A DNA stretch of 64,000 nt from Deinococcus sp. KSM4-11 (GCF_004801415.1 NZ_SSNX01000001.1:1-64000), one strand, 5' to 3'. Positions 1 to 9,476 are shown, counted from the stretch's first letter. Notes: generated by a model not told the origin, from the letters alone. Translations and numbers: made by a program.

Positions 1-2
1 GT

Positions 3-200
3 GGGTACCAGGGCGGTGGCGACCGTGGCGGTCAGGGTGGCGGCTTCCGTCCCCGTGAAGACCGTGGTGGGTACCAGGGCGGTGGCGACCGTGGTGGTCA
101 GGGTGGCGGCTTCCGTCCGCGTGAAGACCGTGGCGGGTACCAGGGTGGTGGCGACCGTGGTGGTCAGGGCGGCGGCTTCCGTCCCCGTGAAGACCGTGGC
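3..200 (+). repeat. Three tandem 66-bp repeats coding for 22-residue RGG units
   Basis: Units lie at 3-68, 69-134 and 135-200 and differ by only a few bases. The period is an exact multiple of three, so copy-number change keeps the reading frame. The array may continue to the left of the window. Confidence 0.9.
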
Positions 201-329
201 AGCTTCGGTGACCGCGAGTTCCGCCCGCGCGACGCGGCTCCCCGCGAGGCGGCCCCGAGTGGTGACGACCGTCCGCGCGCCCGGCCTGATCGCGGCTGGA
301 GCAACACGCCGCGCCGCGACGACGAATAA
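3..329 (+). CDS. RGG-repeat C-terminal tail of an RNA-binding protein (5' end outside window)
   Basis: The open frame enters from the left edge and stops at TAA 327-329. It encodes three near-identical 22-residue units rich in Gly, Arg, Gln and Asp, each containing GYQGGGDRGG and GGFRPREDRG, followed by a basic and acidic tail ending NTPRRDDE. RGG/RG-rich tails of this kind are usual at the C-terminus of bacterial DEAD-box RNA helicases and other RNA-binding proteins, where they bind RNA non-specifically. The catalytic part lies outside the window, so the helicase assignment is an inference. Another frame over the same bases is also open, but the glycine/arginine pattern marks this one as the coding frame. 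Confidence 0.7.
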   Translation, partial: GYQGGGDRGGQGGGFRPREDRGGYQGGGDRGGQGGGFRPREDRGGYQGGGDRGGQGGGFRPREDRGSFGDREFRPRDAAPREAAPSGDDRPRARPDRGWSNTPRRDDE

Positions 330-435
330 CCAGAGCTGGCTCATGGCGCCCACGGTGCTGTGAACCTTCAGGCCCGGCCGGGTGGCGATGTCCACCGGCC
401 GGGCTTCTTCGTGCGCCACGCGGTCAGGCATCCGC

Positions 436-441
436 TACACT
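436..441 (+). promoter_or_regulatory. -10 box TACACT for the EamA transporter
   Basis: TACACT lies 21 nt before the GTG start at 463. A GGAGG ribosome site at 453-457 sits between them, so this gene probably has a short leader rather than a leaderless mRNA. Confidence 0.5.
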
Positions 442-462
442 CGGCAGCCTGATGGAGGGCCG

Positions 463-1287
463 GTGCTGAATCCCACCCTGAGCGGGCTGTTGTCGGCGGC
501 CACCTACGGCCTGGGCGATTTTCTCTCGGGTCTTGCCAGCCGCCGTGATCCGCCGCTGCGGGTGGTGGCGCTCACGCACCCATTGAGTGCGGTGGCCATG
601 CTGCTGCTCGCCTGGGGCCTGGGCCAGCCTCTGCCCGCCGTGGCCGAGCTCCTGTGGGGCGCGGCGGCTGGACTGGCGGGCCTGATCGCGGTGCTGGCCT
701 TCTACCGGGCGCTCGCGCTGGGGCCGATGGGCGTGGTGTCGGTGGGCGCAGGGGCACTGTCGGCCCTCGTGCCGGTCGTGGTGGGCGTGTTCGGCGGCGA
801 GGTGCTGGGCGTGTGGGGCTGGCTGGGCGCGGTGGGCATCCTGGCGGGCACCGCGCTGCTGGGCTGGCCGGCAGCAGGGGAGACGTCCGGGCGGGGCGTG
901 CCGCTGGGCCTGCTGGCCGGGGTGGGCTTCGGCGTGTTCTTCGTGCTGCTGGCGCAGGCGCAGGGAGGCGGAGTGTTCTGGGTGCTGGGGGCCGCCCGTG
1001 TGGCGAGTTCCCTGGTCGCCGTACCGCTTGCGGCCGCCACGGTGGGATTGCGACCGCGCGGGCCGGGCCTGATCCTCGCGTCGGCCCCTGGCGACACGCT
1101 GGGGAACGTGTTCTACCTGCTGGCCGTCCAGGGTGGGCCGCTGGCGGTGGGGGCACTCCTTACCAGTCTGTATCCAGCGATCACGACGCTGCTGGCGGTC
1201 AGCGTGCTGCGCGAGCAGTTGCGCGCTCCGCAGTGGGTGGGCGTGGTGCTCTCCCTGGGTGGCGCAGCTCTGCTCGCCCGGCCCTGA
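463..1287 (+). CDS. EamA/DMT-family membrane transporter
   Basis: The 274-residue protein is almost entirely hydrophobic, with about ten membrane segments in two similar halves. This is the usual size and form of EamA (drug/metabolite transporter) permeases of the inner membrane. The pattern LSALVPVVVGVF GGE-like in the first half and SLYPAITTLLAVSVLREQL near residue 240 fits the family. The start chosen is GTG 463, preceded by GGAGG; the frame is open further upstream without a better start. The substrate cannot be read from sequence. It is convergent with the GGDEF-EAL gene. Confidence 0.8.
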   Translation: MLNPTLSGLLSAATYGLGDFLSGLASRRDPPLRVVALTHPLSAVAMLLLAWGLGQPLPAVAELLWGAAAGLAGLIAVLAFYRALALGPMGVVSVGAGALSALVPVVVGVFGGEVLGVWGWLGAVGILAGTALLGWPAAGETSGRGVPLGLLAGVGFGVFFVLLAQAQGGGVFWVLGAARVASSLVAVPLAAATVGLRPRGPGLILASAPGDTLGNVFYLLAVQGGPLAVGALLTSLYPAITTLLAVSVLREQLRAPQWVGVVLSLGGAALLARP

Positions 1288-1375
1288 TTCCCTTTCAGGC
1301 GGAGAGGTGACATCGGCTCCGTCTGCTCAGCCCCGAAGTTGATCTGGAGAGCGGTGAATTGCTGTGGTGGGCTGG

Positions 1376-3409
1376 CTACGACTGGCCGCGGTGGGCCATG
1401 CCCACACCCTCGGCCGGGGCGGGCGCACCCGGCAGATTCAGTTCGACCGGGAAGGAAGTGCCGAAACCGGGTGTCGGGCGGCCCAGCAGGTACCCCTGGG
1501 CGCAGCGGGCTCCCAGTCGCCACGCGTGCCGGAGGCTCGCCACGGACTCGATCCCCTCGACGATCACGGTCACGCCCGATTCGCGGGCGTAGGCCATGAT
1601 GGCGGCCAGCACGGCATTCGAGGTGGTGTCCATGGGTGCGGCCACCACGATGCTGCGGTCGATCTTCACGAAGTCCACCGGCATGCAGCGCAGCATCTCC
1701 AGCCCGGCGTTGCCCGCGCCCACGTCGTCCAGCGCCAGTCGGAAGCCGGCGGCGCGCAGGGCCGCAGCCTGCTGAAGCACGGCGGGAAGGTTCCCGGTGC
1801 TGCGCTCCGTGATCTCGATCACGACACGCTGTGGCGGCAGACCGGCGGCCTTCACGTCCCGCAGGAGCTGTTCGGCCAGCGGGGTCTCCTGATCCAGGGT
1901 CTGTGGAGAGAGGTTCAGGAACAGCAGCGAGCCCTGGGGCAGCTCCGCGGTGCGCGCCAGGATCGTGTGCAGACACTGCCGGTCGAGTTCCGCTCCTCGG
2001 TGAACGCGGGCGGCCACGTCGAACAGTTCCTGCGGCCCCCGGAAGCCGGAGTCCGCCGACGGGCGGGCGAGAGCCTCGAAGGCCATGGGCGCCTCGGAGG
2101 CGTGGCCCTGGCCCCCCAGTCCCCAGATCGGCTGGAACTCCACGTCCAGCGCACCGCAGCTGAGCAGGTCGCGCAGGGCGTCTACCTGTCCCTGCCCCAG
2201 CAGGCTGGCGCGGTCTTCGATCTCCTTGAAGGTCACCACGCGGTTGCGGCCCCGCCGTTTGGCGGCCCGCAGGGCCTGGTCTGCCTGCTGGTGCAGGTCG
2301 TCGGGTGAGATCGTACCGGACGTGGTCGTGGTGAGCCCCACGCTGATCGTCGGCAGGTGCCCGGCCGCCAGCGACGTGCGCAGGTCGTCGAGGGCGGCCC
2401 TCGCCTGATCGGACGGCAGCGGCAGCAGCAGCGCGAACTCATCTCCGCCCACGCGGTAGGACCGGCCTGGGAAGCCCATGCCCAGCAGATGTCCCACATC
2501 GGACAGGACGGAATCGCCGTGCAGGTGTCCGCCCCGGTCGTTGATGCTCTTGAACTCGTCCAGATCCAGGCGGGCCAGGGTCAGGGCCGTGCCGTCGAGC
2601 GCTCCCAGACGGATGGCGGCGCCCAGGCCCTCCTGGAAGGAGCGGTGGTTGCCCAGGGCCGTGAGCGGATCCGTGATCGCCTCGGCGCGCAGGCGGTTCA
2701 TGGTCGTCTCGGTCGCGTAATCCAGGCGCTGCTGATGGCGCTGCATGAGGCGCCACAGGAGCACCAGGATGCCCATGCCCGCGAGGAACACCAGCGGCGC
2801 GAGCAGTGCCAGGGTGTCCTGCAGGCGGATCAGGCGGGCCAGCTGGGCCCTGGAGGCCACGCGGTGCGTGCGTGCGGCGGCGTCCAGCTGCGTTTCGAGC
2901 TGCGTGAACACCGGGTCGACCATGATGCGGTCGATGTTGTTCACGTGGACGGCGTCGTGCGTGCGGACGGCGGGAAACAGGGCAGAGTGCACGGCATTCA
3001 CATACTGGCCGTGCAGGCTGACCAGGCGGTCGAGGCCCTGCCGTTCGTCCGGGCTGCTGTTGGTGACGGCCGCGCGGATCACCATCAGGACGGTGCGGCC
3101 GGCCTTGGCGTGCTGCGCCAGGATGTCCGGCCCCGGCTCCAGGCGGTATTTGCGTTCCAGGGACTCCTCGGTTCCTACCCAGTAGCGCGCTTTCTGGTAC
3201 AGGTCACTCTGCCGGACGCTGCGGCTCACCGCGTGGGTCAGGGTGCTCGACTGCAGTGCGGTCAGCACGGCGAACAGGGCCATCGCCAGGAAGGTGACGG
3301 CCAGCGCGACCGGAATCACGCGGCGACCCTTGGTCTGGGGTGAGGGCAGCGCAGCGTCCACCGCGGATCCGCGCTGCGGTGGGACTGCGGTGCCGGGCTC
3401 TGACGGCAT
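1376..3409 (-). CDS. Membrane-anchored GGDEF-EAL cyclic-di-GMP enzyme
   Basis: A 677-residue protein with membrane segments at about 32-52 and 200-220 flanking a periplasmic sensor-like region, then a GGDEF domain with intact GGDEF at 321-325, then an EAL domain with EAL at 445-447. The EAL catalytic set looks complete: ITE near 533, DDVGAG near 561, VKID near 581, VEGIE near 617 and the AQGY glutamine. The usual RxxD inhibitory site, five residues before GGDEF, is absent (GFPG there). It may therefore make c-di-GMP, degrade it, or use the GGDEF domain as a GTP sensor. The start is ATG 3409 behind a leaderless-type -10. Confidence 0.9.
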   Translation of the reverse strand: MPSEPGTAVPPQRGSAVDAALPSPQTKGRRVIPVALAVTFLAMALFAVLTALQSSTLTHAVSRSVRQSDLYQKARYWVGTEESLERKYRLEPGPDILAQHAKAGRTVLMVIRAAVTNSSPDERQGLDRLVSLHGQYVNAVHSALFPAVRTHDAVHVNNIDRIMVDPVFTQLETQLDAAARTHRVASRAQLARLIRLQDTLALLAPLVFLAGMGILVLLWRLMQRHQQRLDYATETTMNRLRAEAITDPLTALGNHRSFQEGLGAAIRLGALDGTALTLARLDLDEFKSINDRGGHLHGDSVLSDVGHLLGMGFPGRSYRVGGDEFALLLPLPSDQARAALDDLRTSLAAGHLPTISVGLTTTTSGTISPDDLHQQADQALRAAKRRGRNRVVTFKEIEDRASLLGQGQVDALRDLLSCGALDVEFQPIWGLGGQGHASEAPMAFEALARPSADSGFRGPQELFDVAARVHRGAELDRQCLHTILARTAELPQGSLLFLNLSPQTLDQETPLAEQLLRDVKAAGLPPQRVVIEITERSTGNLPAVLQQAAALRAAGFRLALDDVGAGNAGLEMLRCMPVDFVKIDRSIVVAAPMDTTSNAVLAAIMAYARESGVTVIVEGIESVASLRHAWRLGARCAQGYLLGRPTPGFGTSFPVELNLPGAPAPAEGVGMAHRGQS

Positions 3410-3415
3410 GCCCCG

Positions 3416-3421
3416 ACTGTA
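3416..3421 (-). promoter_or_regulatory. Leaderless-type -10 (TACAGT) for the GGDEF-EAL gene
   Basis: TACAGT is followed by 6 nt and then ATG 3409, with no Shine-Dalgarno sequence. Confidence 0.6.
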
Positions 3422-3472
3422 CGACAGCGGGTCTTACCCGTTCCTCACCTGCGCCTCGGCACAGGCGCCTCG

Positions 3473-5464
3473 TCAGTGGGCAGTATTCCCCAGCCAGCGG
3501 CCCAGCCAGTCCAGCGTTTCCTGCAGGCGAATCATGCGCCGGTCTGGACGACCGGAACGCGACAGTTCATGGTCCTCGCCGGGAAACCGCACGAAACGGG
3601 CAGGCACGCCCAGTTGCGTCAGCGCGGCGTACCACTGCTCGCCCTGCTCGATGGGGCAGCGGTGGTCGAGCACCGAGTGCACGATGAGGGTCGGCGTGCG
3701 GACGTCCTCCACGTACTGCAGGGGGCTCATGTCCCACAGTCGGGGCGTGTCGGCCCGCCGGTGCGCGCTCAGGCCCAGCTCGTCCTCCCAGAAGCGCAGG
3801 CCGATGTCCGAGGTGCCCGCGAAGCTGATCAGGTTGCAGATGCTGCGATCCGTGATGGCCGCCTGGAAGCGCGGGGTATGAGCCGTGATCCAGTTGGTCA
3901 TGAACCCGCCGTAACTGCCGCCCATCACGGCGGTGCGCGTCCGGTCGAGGCGCGGAATCGCGTCCAGGCAGGTGTCGAAGAAGGCCAGCAGATCGTCCTG
4001 GTCGACGCTGCCCCACTGGCCGTGGATGGCGTCCACCCACGCCTGCCCGTACCCGATCGAGCCGCGCGGATTGCTGTAGCACACGCCGTAGCCCTGCGCG
4101 GCCAGCAGCTGGAACTCGTGCGTGAAGGCGTGCCCGTAATCCGTGTGTGGCCCGCCGTGGATGTTCAGCAGCGCCGGTGCCGGCGCGTCGCCGTCCGGCA
4201 GCAGCACCCAGCCCTCGCCCTCGCCCAGTGGCGTGGAGAAGGTCACGCGCTGCGGCGGTCGGGCAGGGAAGGGCAGACGGTCGTTCAGGGCGGTGACCGT
4301 GACGCCACTGAGCTCCACTTCCGGGAACGTATCCGCCGCTTCACGCAGCAGGGCCACGCCCGAGGCGTTCGCGGTGAAGGCGGCGATCACACCGTCTGGC
4401 CGGTGGTCGTGCGCCGTGACCCTTTCGTCCGAGCCGTCCAGGGTGGCGCGGAACAGGCCGCAGCTGCCGCGCACCGTCGAGCTGAACAGCATGGTCTGCC
4501 CGTCCAGCCACACCGGCCGCTCCGGCATGGCGCCCACGTGGCAGTCGCCGCCCACGGCATTGCCGACGGGATGGTCGTGCCCGGCGTCCAGGCGCAGCAC
4601 CACCCCGTCGGGGCTGGTCACGTACAGGTGTGTGTGCTCGGTGTTGCCTTTCCCCTCGGGGCGACCCACCAGGGCGAAGCGCTCGCCATCCGGGTGCGGG
4701 ACGACCGCCGTGATCGCCGAATTCCAGCGCGTCTGCTGGATAGGCTCTTCGTCTAATGGCAGGGCCCACACCTCCTGCTGCCAGTGCGCGGCCCGCAGGT
4801 CATCCGTAGAGCTCACGAACAGCACGCCCCGGCTGTCCGGCCGCCACGCGTACGCATTGATCGCCACGGCCGGAGCGTGCCACTCGGTCAGGGTGGCAGC
4901 CTGCACGTCATAGCGCCACAGGCGGGCGGGCCGCTCCGGCAGCCAGTCCTGGCCGTTGAAGCGGTAGCGGGGCCGGGTGATGACGCGCGCCTCGCCCCGT
5001 TCGTCCCGCCGGTCCTCATCGTCGCCCACGCTCAGGAACGACAAAAAACGGCCGTCCGGACTCCACTGCACGTCCTGCGCAGGGTTCTTCAGGTGGGTCA
5101 GACGCGTGGCCTCGCCCCCTGACAGCGGGAGCAGGTGCAGCTGTCCCTTCAGGCCCCCGCCGTCTCGCACGAAGGCCAAGTGCGTTCCGTCCGGCGACCA
5201 GCGCGGCGACGTGTCGCGCCCTTCGCCCGCCGTGATGGCCCGCGCCGCGCCGTCCCCGGCCAGCCAGATGTGGGCCCTGTAGCGGGGCCGCGCGAAGGTC
5301 GGCTCCGGCTTCAGCGGGTCTTCTTCCTCGACCCGTGAGAGTACGAAGGCAACGTGGCGGCCGTCCGGACTGATCTGCGGATCCGACGGGAAGGCCAGGG
5401 CCAGCAGACTCTGCGGTGTGGGTCGGGCCGGTACGGTGGACGGCGACGCGGTCGTGGCGGTCAT
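3473..5464 (-). CDS. S9-family prolyl oligopeptidase / acylaminoacyl peptidase
   Basis: A 663-residue protein. The first two thirds form the WD/TolB-like propeller, with repeated SPDG and WSPDG motifs. The C-terminal alpha/beta hydrolase carries the nucleophile in GGSYGG, the Asp in VLDHRCP and the His in GEDHELSR. This matches S9C peptidases, which cleave short or N-acylated peptides. No signal peptide is evident, so it is probably cytoplasmic. ATG 5464 is preferred because the family begins near here; the frame stays open to a GTG at 5509. No clear ribosome site precedes either start. Confidence 0.88.
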   Translation of the reverse strand: MTATTASPSTVPARPTPQSLLALAFPSDPQISPDGRHVAFVLSRVEEEDPLKPEPTFARPRYRAHIWLAGDGAARAITAGEGRDTSPRWSPDGTHLAFVRDGGGLKGQLHLLPLSGGEATRLTHLKNPAQDVQWSPDGRFLSFLSVGDDEDRRDERGEARVITRPRYRFNGQDWLPERPARLWRYDVQAATLTEWHAPAVAINAYAWRPDSRGVLFVSSTDDLRAAHWQQEVWALPLDEEPIQQTRWNSAITAVVPHPDGERFALVGRPEGKGNTEHTHLYVTSPDGVVLRLDAGHDHPVGNAVGGDCHVGAMPERPVWLDGQTMLFSSTVRGSCGLFRATLDGSDERVTAHDHRPDGVIAAFTANASGVALLREAADTFPEVELSGVTVTALNDRLPFPARPPQRVTFSTPLGEGEGWVLLPDGDAPAPALLNIHGGPHTDYGHAFTHEFQLLAAQGYGVCYSNPRGSIGYGQAWVDAIHGQWGSVDQDDLLAFFDTCLDAIPRLDRTRTAVMGGSYGGFMTNWITAHTPRFQAAITDRSICNLISFAGTSDIGLRFWEDELGLSAHRRADTPRLWDMSPLQYVEDVRTPTLIVHSVLDHRCPIEQGEQWYAALTQLGVPARFVRFPGEDHELSRSGRPDRRMIRLQETLDWLGRWLGNTAH

Positions 5465-5721
5465 CCGCGCAGTCAAGCACGGGGGGCCTTCGCGATCATG
5501 ATGCTTCACTCAAGAACAGATGACGGCGCTCCCATGGCCAGCCTATCCAGCCATGACATGGCCAGCTAGCATAGGAGTACCGGTATCGGCGGCCCAGTGT
5601 GCGGGCCACAATCAGTCCTTCGTTTCGACGGAGGGCGTTTGTTTCTGCATGGCAGCCACCGGTACGGCCACCCTGGCACGCCCTCTTCCCATCTCTGTTC
5701 GCCGACACTGGAGGTCTGCGC
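5465..5721. promoter_or_regulatory. Divergent intergenic region with a direct repeat
   Basis: This spacer separates the S9 peptidase (leftward) from the small gene at 5722. The decamer CATGGCCAGC occurs twice, at 5533-5542 and 5557-5566, 24 bp apart. That could be a pair of regulator half-sites. No strong -35/-10 pair can be fixed by eye. Confidence 0.35.
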
Positions 5722-5913
5722 ATGCACGAGCTGTCCTGCACCTGGGTTCCCGGTACCACCAACGTCGTCCGGCTTCGTTTCAACGGACGCACCATCGAGA
5801 TGACCAGCACCCGCCTGAGCCGTATTTTCGGGCCGAAGGTGCTCGGTGACCTGTACCTCCGGGGCCGCGCCGTCCTGCGCGCCGACGCCGGCCAGGTCGC
5901 CCAGCTGACCTGA
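5722..5913 (+). CDS. Small conserved protein of unknown function (63 aa)
   Basis: A 63-residue protein starting MHELSCTWVPG at ATG 5722, with GGAGG at 5710-5714, eight nt upstream. The sequence has a regular beta-strand-like pattern (VVRLRFNGRTIEM, DLYLRGRAVLRAD), no signal peptide and no cysteine cluster. I do not recognise the family. The good ribosome site, the terminator behind it and the amino-acid composition support a real gene. A longer reading from 5599 is less likely because it lacks a ribosome site. Confidence 0.65.
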   Translation: MHELSCTWVPGTTNVVRLRFNGRTIEMTSTRLSRIFGPKVLGDLYLRGRAVLRADAGQVAQLT

Positions 5914-5930
5914 GTTCCTCGCTTTCCTCG

Positions 5931-5965
5931 CGCGCGCCAGGCTGAAGCTGGCGCGCGCCGGTTTT
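5931..5965 (+). terminator. Intrinsic terminator of the small gene
   Basis: A 10-bp stem (CGCGCGCCAG at 5931-5940 with CTGGCGCGCG at 5948-5957) with a 7-nt loop is followed by CCGGTTTTG. Confidence 0.75.
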
Positions 5966-6018
5966 GTGTTGAGGCCGGCGCCGGCCAAAGGACGCCCCTC
6001 CCGCTCACGGGCGCGCAG

Positions 6019-6024
6019 TACGAT
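6019..6024 (+). promoter_or_regulatory. Leaderless-type -10 (TACGAT) for the M20 peptidase
   Basis: TACGAT is followed by 7 nt and ATG 6032. The other in-frame ATG (6023) overlaps the -10 itself, which argues for 6032 as the true start. Confidence 0.6.
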
Positions 6025-6031
6025 GGCCTTT

Positions 6032-7132
6032 ATGCTGTCCGACCTGAACGCGATGCTGTCCGACCTGCACGAACTGGTCCGTCTCGAATCCCCATCCAGC
6101 GACCCGATGGCGGTCGCCCGCGTGATGGACGTCGTGGAGGGCTGGGCCCGCGACCTGGGGGCCACCACCCGCGCCCTGCCTGGCGGCACCCGCTCCCTGT
6201 GCTTCGGAATGGACGAGGGGGGGGATGCCCGCCCGCTGCTGATCCTGATGCATGCCGACACCGTCTGGCCGACCGGCACCCTCGATCAGATGCCGTGGCG
6301 CCAGGAACATGACCGGCTGTATGGCCCCGGCACCTACGACATGAAGGGCGGCATTGTCGGGGCCTTCCATGCGCTGCGCGCCCTGGGCCGCCAGTGGCCG
6401 GCGGGCGGCATCCACGTCCTGCTGTCTCCGGACGAGGAAATCGGCAGCCTGAGCAGCCGCGCGCACATCGAGGCTGCCGCCCACGAGGCCCGCGCGGCCC
6501 TGGTGGTCGAGCCGCCCGTGGCGGATTCGCACAACCTGAAAACCGGCCGCAAGGGCACCGGCGGCTACTGGCTCACCCTGACCGGTATCGCCAGCCACGC
6601 CGGCAACAAACCCGCCGAGGGGGCCAGCGCCATCACCGCCGCCGCCGAGGCGATCCTGGCCATTCAGGCATTGGCCCGGCCGGACGTGGGCACCACGATC
6701 AGCGCCGGGGTCATTCGCGGCGGCAGCGCCATGAACGTCATCCCCGAGCGCTGCGCCGTCGAGTTCGACGTGCGCGTGAGCACCCTGGCGGAGGCGGAAC
6801 GCGTGGACGCCGCCGTGCAGGCCTGGCGGCCCACAGATCAGCGCGTGGGGGTGGATCTGACCGGCGGTCTGAACCGCCCGCCCTTCGAGCAGGGCGAGGA
6901 CACCACCCGGCTGTACGCGCGGGCCCGCGACATCGCCGCCTCACTGGGCTTCACGCTGGGCCACGAGAGCGTGGGGGGCGGCAGCGACGGCAACTTCACC
7001 GCACCCATCACGCCCACCCTGGACGGCCTGGGCGCACCCGGCGACGGCGCGCACGCCGCGCACGAGCACATCCGCCTGGATCGCTGGCCCGCGCACGTGC
7101 AGCTCCTGACCCGTCTGATCCAGACCCTCTGA
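6032..7132 (+). CDS. M20-family metallopeptidase (carboxypeptidase G2 / CPDG2-like)
   Basis: A 366-residue protein with the M20 metal ligands in order: MHADTVWP near residue 80, GPGTYDMKGG near 105, the catalytic DEE in LLSPDEEIGS near 140, and the late His in APGDGAHAAHEH. A dimerisation domain containing SHAGNKPAEG lies in the middle. Members hydrolyse peptide or amide bonds, often removing a C-terminal glutamate or processing N-acyl amino acids, with two zinc ions. No signal peptide is seen. The start at 6032 is set by the leaderless -10; ATG 6023 is the alternative. Confidence 0.88.
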   Translation: MLSDLNAMLSDLHELVRLESPSSDPMAVARVMDVVEGWARDLGATTRALPGGTRSLCFGMDEGGDARPLLILMHADTVWPTGTLDQMPWRQEHDRLYGPGTYDMKGGIVGAFHALRALGRQWPAGGIHVLLSPDEEIGSLSSRAHIEAAAHEARAALVVEPPVADSHNLKTGRKGTGGYWLTLTGIASHAGNKPAEGASAITAAAEAILAIQALARPDVGTTISAGVIRGGSAMNVIPERCAVEFDVRVSTLAEAERVDAAVQAWRPTDQRVGVDLTGGLNRPPFEQGEDTTRLYARARDIAASLGFTLGHESVGGGSDGNFTAPITPTLDGLGAPGDGAHAAHEHIRLDRWPAHVQLLTRLIQTL

Positions 7133-7334
7133 CCTGGACGGGGCTCTGGTTGCCCGGGAAGCGGGAGAGGCGCCTTCAGCGCAGCGCACCGGCAAGGATG
7201 ACCTGTCTGTTCCGTGCGCGGCAGGAGGCCGGTAGACAGGCCTAGAGTGACCGCACCCAGGCTCAGCGGTACGGGGATCGGTCGGCCCACTGAGCCTGCC
7301 CTGACGTCCGGCCGCGTTGATGGAGGTTCACTGC

Positions 7335-9476
7335 ATGACCGATGCCCCCGACCGTCCGACCCTGACCGCCCTGGTCGACTGCCTCATTCCCGCCGACGAC
7401 TTTCCCTCCGGCTGGGAGGCGGGCGTGGGCAGCTTCCTGACCTCCATCTTTGGTCGCGAACTGCGCGAACGCCGGGCCGAGTTCGGGCGGGGCCTGGACG
7501 CGCTCGACGCGGAAGCGCAGGTTCGGCATGGCCGGGAGTTTGCCGGACTGACGGCTGCCGAGCAGCACGCCCTGGTCACGCAACTGCTGGACGGTGACGC
7601 GCGGACGGACTGGGGAGCCCTGACCGCCGCCGACTACCTGCAGTGGGTGATTCGGCTGTGCATGCAGGGGTACTACGGCGATCCCGGCAATGGCGGCAAC
7701 CGGGACGGCGTGGCGTGGAGGATGCTCAACTACCGCCCCCTGCCGGACGGCGCCCACTGGCCGGAGATCGAGGATCGGCCGCCGACGCTCACGGGCTGGG
7801 ACGACCTGCGGGAGCACTACGACGCGGTTTTGGTCGGCGCCGGGGCTGGGGGCGGCGTGGCGGCGTGCGTGCTGTCGGAAGCCGGGCACCGCGTGCTGCT
7901 GGTCGAGCGGGGGCCATGGCTGGGCACGCACGACCTGCGGGGCGATCACCTGCGCAGCGCCCGGCTGTCGCTGGGGTACGAGCCGGCCAGCGGCCCCCCG
8001 CTGCACGGGAACCCGCGCGTGGCCGCCGGGCCGGGCGGCGAGAGCGTGATCCTGCCCAGCGACCCGCGCTGGCTGAACAACGCCATGACCGTGGGCGGCG
8101 GCACCCGCGTGTACGGCGCGCAGGCGTGGCGCTTCTCGCCCGAGGATTTCCGCATGGCGAGCACCTATGGGGTGCCGGAGGGCAGCACCCTGGCCGACTG
8201 GCCGATCACCTACGAGGATCTGGAACCCGACTATGACCGCGCTGAGTGGGAACTGGGCGTGTCCGGCGACCCGGCTGGGAACGTCTGCGCCGGGCCACGG
8301 CAGCGGGGCTACCCCATGCCGCCCCTGTCGCCCAACGGGAACGTGCGTGTGCTGGCGACGGGTGCACTGGCGCTGGGCCTGAAGACCTCGCCGGTGCCGC
8401 TGCTGATCAACTCCGTGCCGTACGGCGGGCGCGGCGCGTGCCTGCAATGCGGGGCCTGCGTGGGCTTCGGCTGTCCTGGTGAATTCAAGAACGATACGCG
8501 CAACACGGTGATTCCCCGTGCGCTCGCCACCGGCCGCTGCGACGTGCTCAGCGGCGTGCAGGTCGAGCGGGTCACCACGGACGACGCCGGGAAGGTCACG
8601 GGCGTCGCGCTGGTGACCGCACAGGACGGCGCCGTGCGGCGGCGCGAGATCGGCGCCGGTCAGGTGCTGCTTGGGGCGGGCGCGATCGAGACGGCGCGCC
8701 TGCTGCTGAACAGCGCCACCGCGCAGGAACCCACCGGCCTGGGCAACACGCACGATCAGGTGGGCCGGCACCTGCAGGGGCACGTATATGCCGGAGCCTT
8801 CGCCGTGTTCGATCAGCCCGTGCAGGACAGCCGTGGTCCAGGCCCCAGCATCGCCACGAACGATTTCCGGCATGGCAACCCGGGCATCGTGGGGGGGGCC
8901 ATGCTCGCCAACGACTTCGTGCCCATGCCGCTGTGGATCTACTCGCTGCTCACGACCCTGACGCCCGCGCTGCCCACTTGGGGTCTGGCGTGCAAGCAGG
9001 CCCTGCGCGACCTGTACCCCCGTCTGGCGCTGGTGTTCGGCCCGGTGCAGGAGGTGCCGAATCCGGACGCCCGCGTGACCATCGACCCCGGAGTACGGGA
9101 CGCGCTCGGGATTCCTGTCGTGCGGATCAGCGGGAACATCCACCCGGAAGACCGCAGAACGGCGGCGTTCATCTCGGCTCAGGCTGTGGAGTGGGTGAAG
9201 GCCAGCGGGGCCACGCAGGTCATCCCGCTGATCATGGCCCCGGCCGATGGGCCCAGCGGCGGGCAGCACCAGGCGGGAACCTGCCGCATGGGGAACGATC
9301 CCCGCACCTCAGTCACGGACGCCTGGGGCCGGGTCTGGGGGCATGAGAACCTGCATCTGGTGGACGGCTCACTGCACGTCACCAACGGCGGCGTGAACCC
9401 GGTGCTCACCATCCTGGCGCTGGCGTACCGGGTCAGCCGGCAGGTGGCGGAGCGCATGAACGCCGGGCCGGGCTGA
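7335..9476 (+). CDS. GMC oxidoreductase fused to a gluconate 2-dehydrogenase subunit 3-like domain
   Basis: A 713-residue protein starting MTDAPDRP at ATG 7335, with GGAGG at 7322-7326. Residues 1-140 resemble the small subunit 3 of gluconate/sorbosone-type dehydrogenases ([13 protein letters not shown] start). From about 165 it is a GMC flavoenzyme: FAD motif [14 protein letters not shown], cysteine motif [24 protein letters not shown], and the C-terminal active site with HQAGTCRMG and NGGVNPVLT. It probably oxidises an alcohol or sugar hydroxyl. In most bacteria these parts are separate subunits. No Tat signal is visible, so location is unclear. The substrate is unknown. Confidence 0.85.
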   Translation: MTDAPDRPTLTALVDCLIPADDFPSGWEAGVGSFLTSIFGRELRERRAEFGRGLDALDAEAQVRHGREFAGLTAAEQHALVTQLLDGDARTDWGALTAADYLQWVIRLCMQGYYGDPGNGGNRDGVAWRMLNYRPLPDGAHWPEIEDRPPTLTGWDDLREHYDAVLVGAGAGGGVAACVLSEAGHRVLLVERGPWLGTHDLRGDHLRSARLSLGYEPASGPPLHGNPRVAAGPGGESVILPSDPRWLNNAMTVGGGTRVYGAQAWRFSPEDFRMASTYGVPEGSTLADWPITYEDLEPDYDRAEWELGVSGDPAGNVCAGPRQRGYPMPPLSPNGNVRVLATGALALGLKTSPVPLLINSVPYGGRGACLQCGACVGFGCPGEFKNDTRNTVIPRALATGRCDVLSGVQVERVTTDDAGKVTGVALVTAQDGAVRRREIGAGQVLLGAGAIETARLLLNSATAQEPTGLGNTHDQVGRHLQGHVYAGAFAVFDQPVQDSRGPGPSIATNDFRHGNPGIVGGAMLANDFVPMPLWIYSLLTTLTPALPTWGLACKQALRDLYPRLALVFGPVQEVPNPDARVTIDPGVRDALGIPVVRISGNIHPEDRRTAAFISAQAVEWVKASGATQVIPLIMAPADGPSGGQHQAGTCRMGNDPRTSVTDAWGRVWGHENLHLVDGSLHVTNGGVNPVLTILALAYRVSRQVAERMNAGPG

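Noticed and set aside
3..200. CRISPR-like array
   Set aside because: Repeats are directly adjacent without spacers and are in frame in a coding sequence.
1..363. Open frame in phase 1 over the tandem repeat (Ala/Val/Arg-rich 120 aa)
   Set aside because: It is a shadow of the Gly/Arg-rich frame starting at base 3, which has the composition of a real RNA-binding tail.
5597..5803. Alternative 68-codon frame starting near 5597
   Set aside because: Overlaps the better-supported 63-aa gene and has no ribosome site.
7263..9269. 668-codon open frame antisense to the GMC gene
   Set aside because: A GC-bias artefact; no motif, and the opposite strand encodes a clear GMC enzyme.
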